Shown here piece by piece: positions 54,083-63,042 of a stretch of DNA of 64,000 nt (positions are counted from its first letter, which is position 1; every line of letters begins with the position of its first letter). The DNA lies in assembly GCF_900094925.1 (NCBI RefSeq), contig NZ_FMAY01000008.1, forward strand, positions 1-64,000, read 5' to 3'. The position numbers and the translations under genes are program-made. The notes below the pieces were generated by a model that saw only the letters and a list, made by a program, of their open reading frames with translations, did not search any database and was not told where the DNA came from. This DNA comes from Kosakonia oryzendophytica (GTDB lineage Bacteria > Pseudomonadota > Gammaproteobacteria > Enterobacterales > Enterobacteriaceae).

Positions 54083-54982
54083 TTACCTATTCTGCTCCCG
54101 CCATTGCCTGACATGGTCGACCAGAGCGCGTAGTTTGGGTGCCATATTACGGCGTTGAGGAAAATAGAGATAGAAGCCCGGAAAAGAGGGAAGAAACGCG
54201 TCCAGCAATGAGACAAGTTGCCCTGTTTCAACAAACGGTCTGAACGTATCCTCTGTGGCAAAGGTAATTCCGCCACCGGCGAGCGCAAGCCGCAACATCA
54301 GGCGAAGATCGTTCGTTGTGATCTGCGGTTCAATCGCCAGGTTGAAAGGTTCTCCCGCCTCCTCAAATTCCCAGCGATAAGGGGCGACATCTTTGGCAGG
54401 ACGCCAGCCAATACACCGGTGATGGATCAATTCACGCGGGTGTACGGGTGTGTTGTTAGCCGCGAGATACGTGGGCGAGGCAACCACCATTTCACGTTGC
54501 TTTCCTGTAAGCGGGACGGCAATCATATCCTTTTCGATCACCTCCCCAAGTCTGACGCCAGCATCATAACCCGCGGCCACAATATCAAACTCTTCATCCG
54601 TCACGACAATATCAACCGTCACGGCGGGATTGGCTGCCGCAAACGAGGCGATCAGCGGGCCGGAAAGAAACGCTTCTGCTATCGAAGTCACTGCGATCCG
54701 CAGACATCCTCGCGGCAGCGTGTCCGACGCCACGTCTTCGAACGCCGCGTCAATACTTGATAACGGTGATGACAGGGACTGACGCAGACGTTCTCCCGCT
54801 TCCGTCAGCGTGACTGAGCGAGTCGTTCGCATTACCAGCATGGTGCCGAATGCGTCCTCAAGCCGCCTTATTCCCTGGCTGACCGCCGATCGGGTGACAT
54901 CCAGGCGAGCAGCGGCAGCACTAAAATTACGCTCTTCTGCCACCGCGAGAAAAACAGGTAAAAGGTTAAGATCGATTTTCAT
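54083..54982 (-). CDS. LysR-family transcriptional regulator
   Basis: This 299-residue regulator begins MKIDLNLLPVFLAVAEERNF and continues with the HTH SAAAARLDVTRSAVSQGIRRLEDAFGTMLVMRTTRSVTLT-type region. The co-inducer domain starts about residue 90 (GCLRIAVTSIAEAFLSGPLI). It is divergent from a short-chain dehydrogenase gene with a 97-bp shared promoter region, and is probably its regulator. The inducer is not evident. Confidence 0.87.
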   Translation of the reverse strand: MKIDLNLLPVFLAVAEERNFSAAAARLDVTRSAVSQGIRRLEDAFGTMLVMRTTRSVTLTEAGERLRQSLSSPLSSIDAAFEDVASDTLPRGCLRIAVTSIAEAFLSGPLIASFAAANPAVTVDIVVTDEEFDIVAAGYDAGVRLGEVIEKDMIAVPLTGKQREMVVASPTYLAANNTPVHPRELIHHRCIGWRPAKDVAPYRWEFEEAGEPFNLAIEPQITTNDLRLMLRLALAGGGITFATEDTFRPFVETGQLVSLLDAFLPSFPGFYLYFPQRRNMAPKLRALVDHVRQWREQNR

Positions 54983-55079
54983 TGTTTAATGCCGCTAACC
55001 AGTGAGTCCAGTAATGACAGGATACTGAAAACAATCGCGACGTTCTATGATCGATTCGAACTCAACTGAGGAGCATGCT

Positions 55080-55802
55080 ATGGATAAAGTGATAGTCATT
55101 ACCGGCGCATCCAGCGGGATTGGAGAAGGTATGGCCAGAGAGCTTGGAAATGCCGGCGCGAAGGTGTTATTAGGGGCGCGCAGGCTGGAACGTATTGAAG
55201 CCATTGCCACAGAAATACGCAGCGCAGGGGGGATTGCCCTGGCGCGGGAGTTAGATGTCACCAGTCGCCTGTCGATGGCGGGCTTCGTGCAGGCAGCGCT
55301 TGATCAATGGGGTCGGATCGACGTGCTGATCAACAATGCGGGTGTCATGCCACTTTCTCCGCTTGCAGCGGGCAAACAGGATGAGTGGGAACGCATTATT
55401 GACGTGAATATTAAGGGGGTGCTCTGGGGGATTGGTGCTGTTCTTCCTGTCATGGAAGCCCAGGGCTCCGGTCAGATAATCAATATAGGATCTATCGGTG
55501 CCCTGACTGTGGTGCCAACCGCTGCCGTCTATTGCGCCTCAAAATTCGCCGTACGAGCGATTTCGGATGGTTTACGTCAGGAAAGTTCGACTATTCGCGT
55601 GACTTGCGTCAACCCTGGCGTGGTGGAGAGTGAGCTGGCCTCAACCATTACCCATACGGAAACCAAAGCGGCGATGGATGTGTACCGTTCTGTGGCACTT
55701 AAACCTGCGGATATTGCCCGCGCCGTTCGGCAGATTATTGACGCTCCAGAGAGTGTTGATACAACCGAAATAACCATCAGGCCAACGGCATCCGCCAACT
55801 GA
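55080..55802 (+). CDS. Short-chain dehydrogenase/reductase (SDR)
   Basis: The 240-residue protein is a classical SDR. It has the cofactor loop TGASSGIG near the N-terminus (VIVITGASSGIGEGMAREL), NNAGVMP, the catalytic serine in INIGSIGALT, and YCASKF with the catalytic Tyr and Lys. R residues after the second strand (LGARRLERIE) favour NADP. GAGGAG precedes the ATG; 11 upstream codons in frame are not needed. The substrate is unknown. It is paired with the divergent LysR gene. Confidence 0.85.
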   Translation: MDKVIVITGASSGIGEGMARELGNAGAKVLLGARRLERIEAIATEIRSAGGIALARELDVTSRLSMAGFVQAALDQWGRIDVLINNAGVMPLSPLAAGKQDEWERIIDVNIKGVLWGIGAVLPVMEAQGSGQIINIGSIGALTVVPTAAVYCASKFAVRAISDGLRQESSTIRVTCVNPGVVESELASTITHTETKAAMDVYRSVALKPADIARAVRQIIDAPESVDTTEITIRPTASAN

Positions 55803-55929
55803 AATACCTGACCGGGAACTGGCGTCGTGTCGGTGTAGACTGCCTGCTTTGCTCCGAAAGCAGATTCCGGAAGGAGAGAAAAGTGAGCCAGAAACAGCGT
55901 TCAGCACTGAGCCGTTTCCGGCTCCCTGC

Positions 55930-56290
55930 TCACCTGGGGGTTCTGCCGTCAGGCTCTATAAACGCACCGGACTCATCCCCTTCCAGAGCATATTTAACCG
56001 GCCGCCGCGCCCCCTCCGCTGGCGTCATTACCCCGTAACCCGTCAGGTCCGTTTTTACAAACTTCGGGCTGACAGCGTTGCCTTTTATACCGGTGTCCCT
56101 CAACGCTTCGCTCGGTTGAACAGTAAACATATCCAGCGCAGCCCTGGAGGCATTGTAGCCAATAAAGTGTGAAGCGTAAGACGTGGAGGTCGGGTTATCG
56201 TTAAGCGTCAGCAAGCCTAATCAACTGAAAACGTTAACTATCCTGACACCTCCAGGAGCCGTTAAAACCCTCTTCTGCGGAAAATGGCAC
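55930..56290 (-). pseudogene. Remnant of a short-chain dehydrogenase (C-terminal part)
   Basis: The last 94 codons (55930-56214) carry the SDR active-site pattern YNASRAALDMFT and the tail VKTDLTGYGVMTPAEGARRP to GAFIEPDGRTPR. Upstream in the same frame the sequence reads VRIVNVFS, a damaged version of the usual GRIVNVSS serine region, then an in-frame TGA. The N-terminal cofactor-binding half is missing. I place the 5' limit at about 56290, where resemblance fades. It is therefore a decayed gene, not a functional small protein. Confidence 0.75.
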
Positions 56291-56343
56291 GGGATCCGGG
56301 AGGTATTTTCACTCCTGACGGTCATGCGAAGTGAGACATATAA

Positions 56344-56379
56344 TGTCTTAAATGACTACCATAATCGTCATTTAAGACA
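56344..56379. promoter_or_regulatory. Perfect 13-bp inverted repeat before the SDR-SDR-MFS-GlxA operon
   Basis: TGTCTTAAATGAC (56344-56356) and GTCATTTAAGACA (56367-56379) are exact reverse complements around 10 bp. A further outer pair, AGTGAGA and TCTCACT, flanks them. It lies about 60 bp before the first SDR start. It looks like a repressor or activator operator rather than a terminator, as no T-run follows. Confidence 0.65.
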
Positions 56380-56436
56380 CTTCTTTCTCACTTATGATTC
56401 TCTCATTGAATCAATCGTGATCGAAAGGAGTCTGCA

Positions 56437-57252
56437 ATGAATCTCGCAACACAACCCACTAAAGGCACCGCCGTGATCACAGGTGCGTCTTCCGGTATCG
56501 GTGCGATTTACGCGAATCGACTGGCGCGCATGGGTTACGACCTGATCATTATCGCTCGCAATCATAACCGCCTGAATCAGATGGCCAGCCACATTACTGC
56601 TGACACCGCCCGTAATGTGGAAGTGCTGGCAGCCGACCTTGGAGATGCCCAACAGCTTGCCGCTCTGGAGCGAAAACTGCGTGACGATGCCAGCATCACA
56701 CTGCTGGTGAACAATGCCGGTGTGGGTACGCATACGCCGTTGTTGTTGAGCGAAGTCGATGAGATGCAGGCGATGATTAATATCAATGTCGTCGCCCTGA
56801 CCCGTCTGACGTATAGCGTGGTTCCAGGTTTTGTCGCGCGAGGTACGGGCGCCATCATCAATATCTCCTCGATTGTCAGCCTCGCGCCGGAACTGCTGAA
56901 CGGCGTATACGGCGGTACAAAAGCCTTTGTATTGGCATTCAGTCAATCACTGCATCACGAACTCGCCGAAAAGGGCATTCACATCCAGGCCGTGCTGCCG
57001 GGCGCGACAGCAACACCGTTCTGGGATAACGGTGGCTTACCCCTCGAACAACTCGATAAGTCGATAGTGATGAGTGCTTCTGACCTGGTCGATGCCGCGC
57101 TAACGGGTTTTCTTAACGGGGAACTTGTCACCATCCCATCATTGCATAACGACGCTTACTGGCAGGCGATGGAAAGCAGTCGTCAGGCCATGATTCCACA
57201 TCTTTCACGTAACGTACCCGCCGACCGTTATCGCGTCGGCCCGGCTCGCTAA
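56437..57252 (+). CDS. Short-chain dehydrogenase/reductase (SDR)
   Basis: The 271-residue SDR has AVITGASSGIGAIYANRLAR at the N-terminus, DLIIIARNHNRL for the cofactor ribose, LLVNNAGVGTHTP, IINISSIVSLAPE (catalytic Ser) and VYGGTKAFVLAFSQSL (Tyr-x3-Lys). It resembles the DltE/YqjQ-like subgroup. AAAGGAG precedes the ATG. It is the first of four same-strand genes spaced 9-42 bp apart; the substrate is unknown. Confidence 0.85.
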   Translation: MNLATQPTKGTAVITGASSGIGAIYANRLARMGYDLIIIARNHNRLNQMASHITADTARNVEVLAADLGDAQQLAALERKLRDDASITLLVNNAGVGTHTPLLLSEVDEMQAMININVVALTRLTYSVVPGFVARGTGAIINISSIVSLAPELLNGVYGGTKAFVLAFSQSLHHELAEKGIHIQAVLPGATATPFWDNGGLPLEQLDKSIVMSASDLVDAALTGFLNGELVTIPSLHNDAYWQAMESSRQAMIPHLSRNVPADRYRVGPAR

Positions 57253-57277
57253 TTATTTAGCCAACAGGAATAACCGT

Positions 57278-58039
57278 ATGAAACTGACAGGCAACACTAT
57301 TTTTATCACTGGCGGCACGTCCGGGATTGGCCGCGCGATGGCGGAAAAATTTCATCAACTGGGAAATCAGGTGATCATTTCAGGCCGCCGTAAGGCACTT
57401 CTGGACACGGTCACGGCTGAAAATCCGGGGATGGCTTCCGTGGTGCTGGATGTGACCGATGCATCCAGCATTAAATCGGCGGCGAAAGAGGTGCTCTTGC
57501 GCTATCCGGCGCTGAATGTCGTGATCAATAACGCTGGCATTATGCCGTTTGATAACGCCTCCGCTGAACTGGACGACGAGATGGCTACCACCTTACTGGA
57601 TACCAACCTGTTGGGCACTGTTCGGGTCAGTTCAGCTTTTGTTGAGCACCTAAAGCAGCAACCGGACGCGGTATTGATCAATAACAGTTCGATTCTGGCC
57701 TTTTTACCCCTGGTGACCAATGCACTCTACTCAGCAACCAAAGCGGCGATTCACTCGTACACCCTGTCGCAGCGTTTTTTACTGCGCGATGCCGGTGTGA
57801 AGGTCATTGAAATTTCACCCCCTTGGGTTGATACCGATTTGATCTACAAAAGCGGTGACTCCCGCGCGATGCCATTAGCCGATTTTATCCAGCAGACCTT
57901 TGACAAACTGGCGACAGACGCCATTGAAGCGATTGTAGAGAGTGTGCTGCCTGCGCGTGCAAATCCGGGTTTGAATGAACACGAGATGGTGAATGCCTTC
58001 AACCAGTCAATGATGGATAACCCGATCCCGGTTGCGTAA
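57278..58039 (+). CDS. Short-chain dehydrogenase/reductase, DltE-like (SDR)
   Basis: The 253-residue protein begins MKLTGNTIFITGGTSGIGRA, with NVVINNAGIMPFDNAS, LINNSSILAFLPL (catalytic Ser) and LYSATKAAIHSYTLSQ (Tyr-x3-Lys). The proline-rich VIEISPPWVDTDL loop follows the usual substrate-loop position and is typical of the DltE-type group. It follows the previous SDR by 25 bp; two different SDRs in one operon suggest successive reductions or related substrates. Confidence 0.85.
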   Translation: MKLTGNTIFITGGTSGIGRAMAEKFHQLGNQVIISGRRKALLDTVTAENPGMASVVLDVTDASSIKSAAKEVLLRYPALNVVINNAGIMPFDNASAELDDEMATTLLDTNLLGTVRVSSAFVEHLKQQPDAVLINNSSILAFLPLVTNALYSATKAAIHSYTLSQRFLLRDAGVKVIEISPPWVDTDLIYKSGDSRAMPLADFIQQTFDKLATDAIEAIVESVLPARANPGLNEHEMVNAFNQSMMDNPIPVA

Positions 58040-58081
58040 CCTGCTCTGGGGCAGGTAACTGCCCCCGTTCTGGAGTTGATA

Positions 58082-59281
58082 ATGCAAAATCACCTGTCCA
58101 CCTCTCAACGCCGCGCACTATGGGCGCTTAGCCTGGCGTATTTTATTCAGGCGACCGGTTCGCTTTCCGTAGCGGGCAGTCTGGTCCCGATTTCTCAGGA
58201 GTGGGGGATCAGCGATGCACAAAGTGCTCGTCTGCTCTCTATTTTCGGTCTGACATTTGCGCTCGGCGCGCCGCTGGCACAGGTTATGTTCGGCAAGTTC
58301 ATGCGCAGAACACAGGTGCTGGCAGGCATGCTGGTATTTAGCCTGGGCGCCCTGACTTTTGCCATTGCTCCGGACTATAAGGTGCTGGTGGCTTCGCGGA
58401 TTGTCATGGGGCTGGGTGCCTCTCTGATCGGTCCGGTACTGATTGCGCTCGGCGCAGAGTTAGTGGCTCCTGAAGAACGTGGCAGCGCCATTGCCATGAT
58501 CCTGCTGGGCGTCTCAATGGCCAGTATGGTCGGTATTCCGCTGGCGGCATGGCTGGCCACCGTCTGGGGCGCGCGGATGTTATTCACGCTTATCGCGCTG
58601 ATGAGTGTCCTCACCGCCAGTAGCGTGTTTCTGCTGGTGCCCAACGTGGTCAGCGGTGTTGATATCCGCTTACGCCAGGTCGGCATGGTGCTCAAGCAAG
58701 GCAAATCACTGGCCGCCTTTCTGGTCGTCTTTTTTATCACCTCCGGCGTTTACGACATGTACGCCTTTATCTCGCCGATGATCCGCGATCGCTGGCAGGG
58801 TGATACCCCGGCCGTCTCCATCGCGCTGGCCGTTATTGGCTCGGCGGGTATTGTGGGGAATCTTTTTGTTGCCCGTGCTGCACGCCACTACAGTGCGGAA
58901 CACTTGTTGGTTGTCGGTCTGACGTTGCTGGTGGCGGATATGTTGCTGATCATGCTACTACCGGCTCAACTGTCATTGTTGTATCTCCTGCTGGTGGTCT
59001 GGGCCTTCTCCACTGATCTGTTATGGCCCACTCAACAGCGGCGTATTGTGGAGATCTCAACGGCGGAAACGCGTGGAATTTCGCTGGCATTAACCAGTGC
59101 GTTTATGTTCTGCGGTATTGGTTTTGGTTCGGCCGTAGCCTCATGGCTTTATCCACTGTCGGGCTTTTACGGAGTAATGATAAGCTCAATCGTGTTCCTT
59201 CTGCTGGCATTGGCCAGTCTGTGGACGTCTGAGCGTTTACGCGCCCGCTCTGCGGAATATCAGGCGGTTAGTCTGTCATAA
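58082..59281 (+). CDS. MFS transporter, drug-efflux/sugar-efflux (DHA1-like) type
   Basis: The 399-residue permease has 12 predicted membrane segments, with the loop 2-3 motif GAPLAQVMFGKFMRRTQVLAG and the segment-5 motif MILLGVSMASMVGIPLAAWL, typical of the arabinose-efflux (AraJ/YdhP) branch of DHA1. I prefer the ATG at 58082 (GGAG six bases before) to the TTG at 58076. It may export the product or toxic substrate of the neighbouring SDRs; the ligand is unknown. Confidence 0.84.
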   Translation: MQNHLSTSQRRALWALSLAYFIQATGSLSVAGSLVPISQEWGISDAQSARLLSIFGLTFALGAPLAQVMFGKFMRRTQVLAGMLVFSLGALTFAIAPDYKVLVASRIVMGLGASLIGPVLIALGAELVAPEERGSAIAMILLGVSMASMVGIPLAAWLATVWGARMLFTLIALMSVLTASSVFLLVPNVVSGVDIRLRQVGMVLKQGKSLAAFLVVFFITSGVYDMYAFISPMIRDRWQGDTPAVSIALAVIGSAGIVGNLFVARAARHYSAEHLLVVGLTLLVADMLLIMLLPAQLSLLYLLLVVWAFSTDLLWPTQQRRIVEISTAETRGISLALTSAFMFCGIGFGSAVASWLYPLSGFYGVMISSIVFLLLALASLWTSERLRARSAEYQAVSLS

Positions 59282-59291
59282 AGGAGTTGCG

Positions 59292-60227
59292 ATGCACCGA
59301 ATAGGATTAATCATTGCCGACCATTTTCAGATGCTGGCGCTGTCTACGCTGACGGTATTTGAGTTTGCTAATCTGGTCGCTGATCGCCCGTTTTATCAAC
59401 CTGAGGTTTACTCCGAACATGGCGGTACCGTACGTTCTTCTTCCGGTATTGGTGTAGATTCGGCGAAGTTGAGCGAGGAAACGCAGGTGGATACCTGGCT
59501 GGTGGCAGGCGTGCTGTCTCCCCAGGAGGAACCCGCCAGCCCCGGCGTGGTTAATTTTCTGCAAACTACCGCCAGCCAGGCACGCCGTATCGCCGGGATC
59601 TGCACCGGCGCATTTGTACTGGCACAGGCCGGACTGCTGGAGCAAAAACGTGCCACCACGCACTGGGCGCACTCACACAGTCTGGTCTCACAACACCCCA
59701 CTATTCGGCTCGAAGATGATCGTATTTTTATTATTGATGACACTATCTGGACCTCGGCAGGCATGACCGCCGGGCTGGACATGGCGCTCGGCATGGTAGA
59801 GAAAGATCTCGGTGCAGACGTTGCCCGTACGGTGGCGCATCGTCTGGTGATGAATCAGCGTCGCTCCGGCGGCCAAACGCAGCATTCGGAAATGCTTGCC
59901 CTGTCACCTCGCTCAGATCGTCTGCAAACTGCGCTGGAATATGCCCGCAACAATCTGCGCAAAACCCTGACAGTGGAAATGCTGGCCGATGCGGTGCATG
60001 TCAGCCCCCGCCAGCTTAGCCGTCTTTTTCGTCAGGAGACGGGCAAGTCCCCGGCAAAAGCGATTGAAGGGCTGCGGCTTGAGGCCGCGCGCGTCATGAT
60101 TGAGCAAAGCCGCCTGTCGCTGGATGCCATCGCTCGTGAGTCCGGTTTTCGCGACAGACGGCATATGCGGGAGGTGTTTATTCGCGGGTATGGCATTCCA
60201 CCTCAATCCCTACGCGCAGGCCGTTAA
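59292..60227 (+). CDS. GlxA-family regulator (DJ-1/PfpI domain plus AraC HTH)
   Basis: The 311-residue protein has an N-terminal DJ-1/PfpI-like domain with the nucleophile-elbow cysteine in RIAGICTGAFVLAQAGLL, and TTHWAHSHSL after it. The C-terminal AraC HTH pair is at about 215-305 (VEMLADAVHVSPRQLSRLFRQETGKSP; LDAIARESGFRDRRHMREVF). AAAGGAG precedes the ATG, 11 bp after the MFS gene. It is the probable activator of this operon; the inverted repeat at 56344-56379 is a candidate site. Confidence 0.86.
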   Translation: MHRIGLIIADHFQMLALSTLTVFEFANLVADRPFYQPEVYSEHGGTVRSSSGIGVDSAKLSEETQVDTWLVAGVLSPQEEPASPGVVNFLQTTASQARRIAGICTGAFVLAQAGLLEQKRATTHWAHSHSLVSQHPTIRLEDDRIFIIDDTIWTSAGMTAGLDMALGMVEKDLGADVARTVAHRLVMNQRRSGGQTQHSEMLALSPRSDRLQTALEYARNNLRKTLTVEMLADAVHVSPRQLSRLFRQETGKSPAKAIEGLRLEAARVMIEQSRLSLDAIARESGFRDRRHMREVFIRGYGIPPQSLRAGR

Positions 60228-60337
60228 GCCATAGTGCTGTATTCACTCTGCAAGGGGGACGTGGGGTTATTATTCTTTTCCGCGAGCGCAGACTAACGGC
60301 GTGTCACCGAAAGGAAATGCAAGTTTGCACGATAACA

Positions 60338-61297
60338 TTACGCCTGTTCATCGTTGCCGTCCGGCAAGGTTCCGGTGAAAAAGGGGCTATGCCCACGTCT
60401 ACGATACTGAGCAGGCGTGATACCGTAGGTTTTTTTGAACGCTTTCGTGAAAGAGGAGAGCGACAAAAAACCGCACTGCTCAGCCACACCCTCCATCATC
60501 AGGTTTCGCGCTTCTGAAAGTAGCCTCACCGCCAACATCATACGCAGTTGATTAAGCCAGGCCTGCGGTGTCTGATGGTAGCTGTTTGAAAAGTGACGGG
60601 CGAAGGTGGCTCGGGACAAAAAACAGCGTTGCGCCATTGATGCCATCGTCCATGGCGCTGCCGGATCGGCGATGACAGCCAATACTGCAGGAGCAAGACG
60701 TTTATCGCTTAGCAAACGCAATACCCCGGCAGGAGGCTCGCGCCGCGACAGTAAAATACGCAGGATCAACGCAAGCAGCGTATCTGCCAGCCCCTTAACG
60801 ATGCTCGCACTGCCCGGCAAACCGCTTAGACTTTCGCGTACCAACATTACCAGTAGCGCTTCCAGCTCGGGGCAATCGTGTCGCTCATCGGTACGGAGAT
60901 GGATCAGCGTTGTTTCATCGGCGAACATCCAGCGATAGCCCGGATCGAAATGAAAGTCACCGCACAATACCTCTACCGCAGGCCCCGGCCCTTCCGTCCA
61001 CACTTCAGTTACGATGCCATTATTGTTGACCTGCGCGGGAACGACCTGCCCCCAGTCCACAAGGCTTTGCAATAAATGCGGCGATCCGTGCGGGAACAGA
61101 ACGATATCGCCCGCGCGAACATCGAATGTGTTCCCTTCAACAACCAGCCGGGTTTCACCATGAAGAATGACATGCCAGGGCACAATACCGGCGACCTGTT
61201 GCGGGTGGTCGGCGTCCCAACGCCCGGTAAAACGGCAGTGGAGATTGACGTTACATACTGGCGCGAGTAAGGAAAGCAAGCGACTGAGGTTGTCCAC
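60338..61297 (-). CDS. AraC-family transcriptional regulator with cupin domain
   Basis: The 319-residue regulator has an N-terminal cupin_6-type domain (VNLHCRFTGRWDADHPQQVA, GIVPWHVILHGETRLVVEG, DIVLFPHGSPHLLQSLVDWG) and a C-terminal AraC HTH (MASMAQRCFLSRATFARHFSN; GVAEQCGFLSLSSFTKAFKKTYGITP). Its start at 61297 is 118 bp from the divergent AhpD-like gene at 61416, and it probably controls that gene. Confidence 0.86.
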   Translation of the reverse strand: MDNLSRLLSLLAPVCNVNLHCRFTGRWDADHPQQVAGIVPWHVILHGETRLVVEGNTFDVRAGDIVLFPHGSPHLLQSLVDWGQVVPAQVNNNGIVTEVWTEGPGPAVEVLCGDFHFDPGYRWMFADETTLIHLRTDERHDCPELEALLVMLVRESLSGLPGSASIVKGLADTLLALILRILLSRREPPAGVLRLLSDKRLAPAVLAVIADPAAPWTMASMAQRCFLSRATFARHFSNSYHQTPQAWLNQLRMMLAVRLLSEARNLMMEGVAEQCGFLSLSSFTKAFKKTYGITPAQYRRRGHSPFFTGTLPDGNDEQA

Positions 61298-61415
61298 CCT
61301 GGCTCCTGAGACGATAAGACAAAAAGTCGAGACGATACGGCCAGAACGTCAGCCCACCGCGCCCTATTATGTGCTCATCGCCGATACGGCGAAACCCTTA
61401 AACTGAAAGGAAAAA

Positions 61416-61952
61416 ATGATGAGCCGATTAACTTCCGTACACCCCGACAATGCGACGGGTCAGACAGCCGAACTCTTTAACGCCATTAAACGGGCGATGG
61501 GTAAAGTCCCGAATGCCTACCAGACCATCGGGATCGCCCCCGACATTCTGAGTCAGGCATTGCAACACAACGCCACACTGGCGAAAAGCCAGCTGAGTAA
61601 ACAGGAAATTGAAGCCGTTAACCTTGTGGTGAGTGAGGTGTCAGGATGTGATTATTGTCTGGCGGCGCATACGTTAACCGGAAAAATGGCAGGTTACAGT
61701 ATTGAGCAGATTCAGGCATTACGTCGGGGAGAGTACCCGGAGGATCCGCATCTTGATGCGCTGGTCAAATTTGTGAAAAAACTGGTGACGACCCGTAACA
61801 CCTTACCAGAAGAAACCGTCAGCCGTTTTCTGGCAGCAGGCTTTAGCGACCGACACGTGGTTGAAGTGATCAGCGCCGTCAGTGCAATTCTGTTCACGAA
61901 TATGATTAACCGTGTAAATGACACCGTGGTGGACTTTCCAAAAGTAAACTAA
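61416..61952 (+). CDS. Carboxymuconolactone decarboxylase-family protein, AhpD-like peroxidase type
   Basis: The 178-residue helical protein carries the AhpD-type redox motif in NLVVSEVSGCDYCLAAHTLT: Glu, then CxxC and a nearby His, as in alkylhydroperoxidase-like members. The N-terminal half (FNAIKRAMGKVPNAYQTIGIAP) matches the family. It is likely a small thiol peroxidase or reductant rather than a decarboxylase. AAAGGA precedes the ATGATG start. The divergent AraC gene is the likely regulator. Confidence 0.83.
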   Translation: MMSRLTSVHPDNATGQTAELFNAIKRAMGKVPNAYQTIGIAPDILSQALQHNATLAKSQLSKQEIEAVNLVVSEVSGCDYCLAAHTLTGKMAGYSIEQIQALRRGEYPEDPHLDALVKFVKKLVTTRNTLPEETVSRFLAAGFSDRHVVEVISAVSAILFTNMINRVNDTVVDFPKVN

Positions 61953-61962
61953 CCCACTGCAT

Positions 61963-61990
61963 GTGGCAGAAAGCCCTCTCTTTCTGCCAC
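61963..61990 (+). terminator. Hairpin after the AhpD-like gene
   Basis: GTGGCAGAAAG (61963-61973) and CTTTCTGCCAC (61980-61990) form a perfect 11-bp stem with a 6-nt loop, 11 bp after the stop. The downstream AATATT is only weakly T-rich. It could serve both directions. Confidence 0.6.
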
Positions 61991-62030
61991 AATATTACGT
62001 CTCTCCTTACCCACATCCCGGCGAATAAAA

Positions 62031-62048
62031 CAATGGGGAGCAGGTCAG
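62031..62048 (-). repeat. Solo copy of the IS3-family element tip
   Basis: The 18 bases CAATGGGGAGCAGGTCAG are identical to 310-327 at the IS end on the left of the window, in the same orientation. No transposase is adjacent. It may be a relic of a former insertion. It lies 38 bp after the hydrolase stop codon. Confidence 0.5.
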
Positions 62049-62085
62049 GGTCTCGCGCAGACGCAGAAAAAGAGCCTGTTTGCCC

Positions 62086-62991
62086 CTACCGGAAAAATGT
62101 CGCCATTGCCTCACTCAGTGCGTTGGGCTGTTCATCCGGGATAAAGTGACCACTCTGCGGGATAGTGATGCCCGTTACCACCGCCGCAAACTGATGTAGC
62201 GGGGTCGCCATATCAGGAATAGATCCCTCTTCAGCGCTAATTGCCAGGAGCGGTAGCATCAATTTACCCTGCCCGCACCGCGTCCGATTCTGGGCGGCTG
62301 ACACTGCCGCCTCGCGATAAGGCGCTAACCCTGCGCGAAGAGCACCACGTTGTCTCATTAACCGCACATACTCTGCGATATCCTCATGGCTAAATGCCAT
62401 CGGACTGGCGGTTTTGCGCCGCAGGAACCATTCAAGGTAAACATCCTCACGCCCGCTAATTAACGCTTCCGGCAGATCGGGAAGCACATGGAAAGCAAAG
62501 TGCCAGGTCTTCCAGGCTTTATCAGGTGTTGCAGGTAAGGCATCCGGCAATGTGATACCCGGGATACCGGCATCCAGCAGCGCCAATTTGATGACCTGCT
62601 GGCTATAACACATGGCATAAGGCCACGCGACCCAGGCACCGACATCATGGGCGGCAAGGTAATGTCTTTCAATCTTGAGCGTTTGCATAAAGCGATAGAC
62701 ATTTCCGGCCAGTGTCTGTGTATCGTAGCCAGCCAGAGGCTTGTCTGAGTCGCCCTGACCGGGCAGATCAAGCGCGATGAGGTCGTAACGATCGCCGAGC
62801 AGCGCCATCACTTTGTACCAGGCATATGCGCTTTGCGGAAAGCCGGCCAGCAGCAGCAACACGTCACCATGCGGGTTGCCGCCTCTGACATAGTGCAAGC
62901 GAACACCGTCGACTGCCGCGTAGAAATGAGCAAAGCCGGGCAAATTATCGACCGGTTGCGACCAGGGTTGTGTAATTGATTGATCAGGCAT
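62086..62991 (-). CDS. Alpha/beta hydrolase, epoxide-hydrolase/haloalkane-dehalogenase-like
   Basis: The 301-residue hydrolase has the oxyanion motif LLLLAGFPQSAYAWYKVM, YDLIALDLPGQGDSDKP, and the nucleophile elbow AAHDVGAWVAWPYA with aspartate as nucleophile, as in epoxide hydrolases and fluoroacetate dehalogenases. The catalytic histidine lies in IPQSGHFIPDEQP near the C-terminus. The substrate is unknown. GGAG precedes the ATG at 62991, and a palindrome at 63010-63027 overlaps its promoter. The upstream TetR gene probably controls it. Confidence 0.83.
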   Translation of the reverse strand: MPDQSITQPWSQPVDNLPGFAHFYAAVDGVRLHYVRGGNPHGDVLLLLAGFPQSAYAWYKVMALLGDRYDLIALDLPGQGDSDKPLAGYDTQTLAGNVYRFMQTLKIERHYLAAHDVGAWVAWPYAMCYSQQVIKLALLDAGIPGITLPDALPATPDKAWKTWHFAFHVLPDLPEALISGREDVYLEWFLRRKTASPMAFSHEDIAEYVRLMRQRGALRAGLAPYREAAVSAAQNRTRCGQGKLMLPLLAISAEEGSIPDMATPLHQFAAVVTGITIPQSGHFIPDEQPNALSEAMATFFR

Positions 62992-63009
62992 TTATCACTC
63001 CGGTTATTT

Positions 63010-63027
63010 AGGAAATGAACATTTCCT
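63010..63027. promoter_or_regulatory. TetR-type operator in front of the hydrolase gene
   Basis: AGGAAATG-AA-CATTTCCT is a perfect inverted repeat in the 51-bp gap between the TetR and hydrolase genes. A related but weaker pattern, GGAAAT-N5-ATTCCT, occurs upstream of the TetR gene at about 63667-63683. Confidence 0.65.
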
Positions 63028-63042
63028 TTATGGTTAAAATTT

